IMG/VR virus record: IMGVR_UViG_3300045135_002039
Coordinates: 1 to 29,393 of that record
Source of the DNA: a virus
Strand: one strand, 5' to 3'
Length of the DNA stretch: 29,393 nt
The notes below the pieces were generated by a model. That model had not been told where the DNA came from and ran no database searches. It saw nothing but the letters and a program-made list of their open reading frames with translations. Position numbers and translations under genes: made by a program. Shown in pieces: positions 28,679 to 29,393 of the stretch. Each line of letters begins with the position of its first letter. The stretch's first letter is position 1.

Positions 28679-29393
28679 CAGATTATATTCCTTTTGATCC
28701 TCATGAATATAATTTAGATGAGGTCATTTTATCTACACAAAGAAACGATCATAGCGTTGATATTACTCCAACGATTGCTGAAATAGAAATATTCGAGCAT
28801 TTAGAACGATCGTATCTTACTGGGACAGTTACATTTACTGACAATGATCGTATCATTGAGATTATGGATTTTCAAGGTACAGAGTTTTGTGATATTAAGT
28901 TAGGTTTGTTTCAAGGTGATAGAAGAACTATAACAAAAAGATTTGTTGTAAGAGAATTAACGAGTGTTGTACCATCTTCTGACTTTTCAGATGTTGTGAC
29001 ATTATCTCTTATTGATTATGATGCTTACTTTAATACACTCTTAAATGTAAATAAAACATATGATGGTACACCTGGTGATATTATAGAAAAAATCTTAAAC
29101 GATTCTTTTGTAGGTAAATCTTTAATTAGAGCACAAGGTGGAACCTTAGGTCAAAGCCAAGATCCAAGCTTACAATCAGAAATACCAACTGAAGCTGCAC
29201 GTGCGCAGAATCAAGCTCGATCATACGAACTACAATCTATAATGAGATATATTGTTCCGAATCTTAAACCATTTGAAGCGATAGAAATTTTAAAGCAAAG
29301 AGCAACAGCAACAAATGGATCTCCGTTCTATTGCTTTGCCTCTCTCAAAGATAATGATTTACGTTTCTTTGATTTATATACAATGCTTACAAG
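28675..29393 (+). CDS. Baseplate hub protein, gp27-like, cut by the window
   Basis: At least 239 residues, open to the right edge. The N-terminus has a strand-rich pattern, TPTIAEIEIFEHLERSYLTG, then TFTDNDRIIEIMDFQGTEF and FVVRELTSVVP, resembling the tube-like first domain of T4 gp27 hub (TLTMRDSLYGRNEGMLQF, IYGCKHFSV). Later NTLLNVNKTYDGTPGDIIEKIL and IVPNLKPFEAIEILKQRA fit hub proteins of the gpD/gp27 group. It starts inside the gp53 stop. Another hub or wedge protein is not excluded. Confidence 0.55.
   Translation, partial: MTDYIPFDPHEYNLDEVILSTQRNDHSVDITPTIAEIEIFEHLERSYLTGTVTFTDNDRIIEIMDFQGTEFCDIKLGLFQGDRRTITKRFVVRELTSVVPSSDFSDVVTLSLIDYDAYFNTLLNVNKTYDGTPGDIIEKILNDSFVGKSLIRAQGGTLGQSQDPSLQSEIPTEAARAQNQARSYELQSIMRYIVPNLKPFEAIEILKQRATATNGSPFYCFASLKDNDLRFFDLYTMLT

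Noticed and set aside
1-29393. CRISPR array, insertion sequence, integrase or attachment site
   Set aside because: No spaced direct repeats, transposase, integrase or terminal repeats were seen; the tRNA is complete and shows no attachment-site duplication.

Overview
The window is part of the genome of a T4-like myovirus (Caudoviricetes), most like the T4-type phages of marine bacteria. The evidence is a set of T4 core homologues recognised from their proteins: PhoH (left edge), late-transcription factor gp33, single-stranded DNA binding protein gp32, head completion protein gp4, a gp2-like protein, a tail-tube-family protein, gp26, a gp51-like product, a gp29-type tape measure, gp48, gp53 and a gp27-like hub protein cut by the right edge. 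The DNA is AT-rich and densely packed, and most neighbouring genes overlap as ATGA or TAATG. Exact T4-type late promoter octamers (TATAAATA) lie in the gaps. The host cannot be fixed from sequence alone; a Gram-negative marine bacterium, possibly an alphaproteobacterium, is my guess.

Layout. 1-1852: PhoH, an M15 peptidase (likely endolysin), a small basic protein and an MGME1/RecB-type exonuclease. 1917-8368: a phosphatase of the HAD fold followed by a tightly overlapping cassette of glycosyltransferases, a sulfotransferase, methyltransferase-like proteins and a zinc peptidase. 8392-9692: small unknown proteins. 9699-9775: tRNA-Arg(UCU). 9779-11162: small membrane or secreted proteins, one a glycine-zipper protein with a signal peptide. 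11159-12464 (minus): four small proteins, all with predicted membrane segments and one with an EF-hand. 12527-17280: a second, AGA-rich accessory cassette (SGNH hydrolase-like, two radical SAM proteins, a kinase-like protein, a second sulfotransferase). 17355-20650: small unknowns and a nitrilase-superfamily enzyme. 20708-22542: gp33 and gp32. 22668-26938 (minus): gp4, gp2-like, tube-family protein, gp26, gp51-like, tape measure. 26988-29393 (plus): gp48, gp53, hub.

Regulation. Six promoters of one type, TGTACA, exactly 17 bases, then TAnnAT or a near match, precede the phosphatase, two small-gene cassettes, a basic protein, the gene upstream of gp33, and gp32. They are probably the phage's early or middle class. 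T4-type late promoters serve the membrane-protein operon, the second accessory cassette and the tail genes. One 12-base palindrome carries two overlapping divergent late promoters. A bidirectional-looking terminator separates gp32 from the convergent tape measure gene.

Most notable observation: the gp26 gene ends in a perfect -1 slippery heptamer (TTTTTTG) directly before its stop. The -1 frame is open for 64 more codons, has no ATG before codon 20, encodes a gp51-like helical protein and ends on the ATG of the tape measure gene. The order tube protein, chaperone with frameshifted extension, tape measure is that of lambda V-G/GT-H. This suggests gp26 and gp26-51 act as frameshift-produced tail assembly chaperones.
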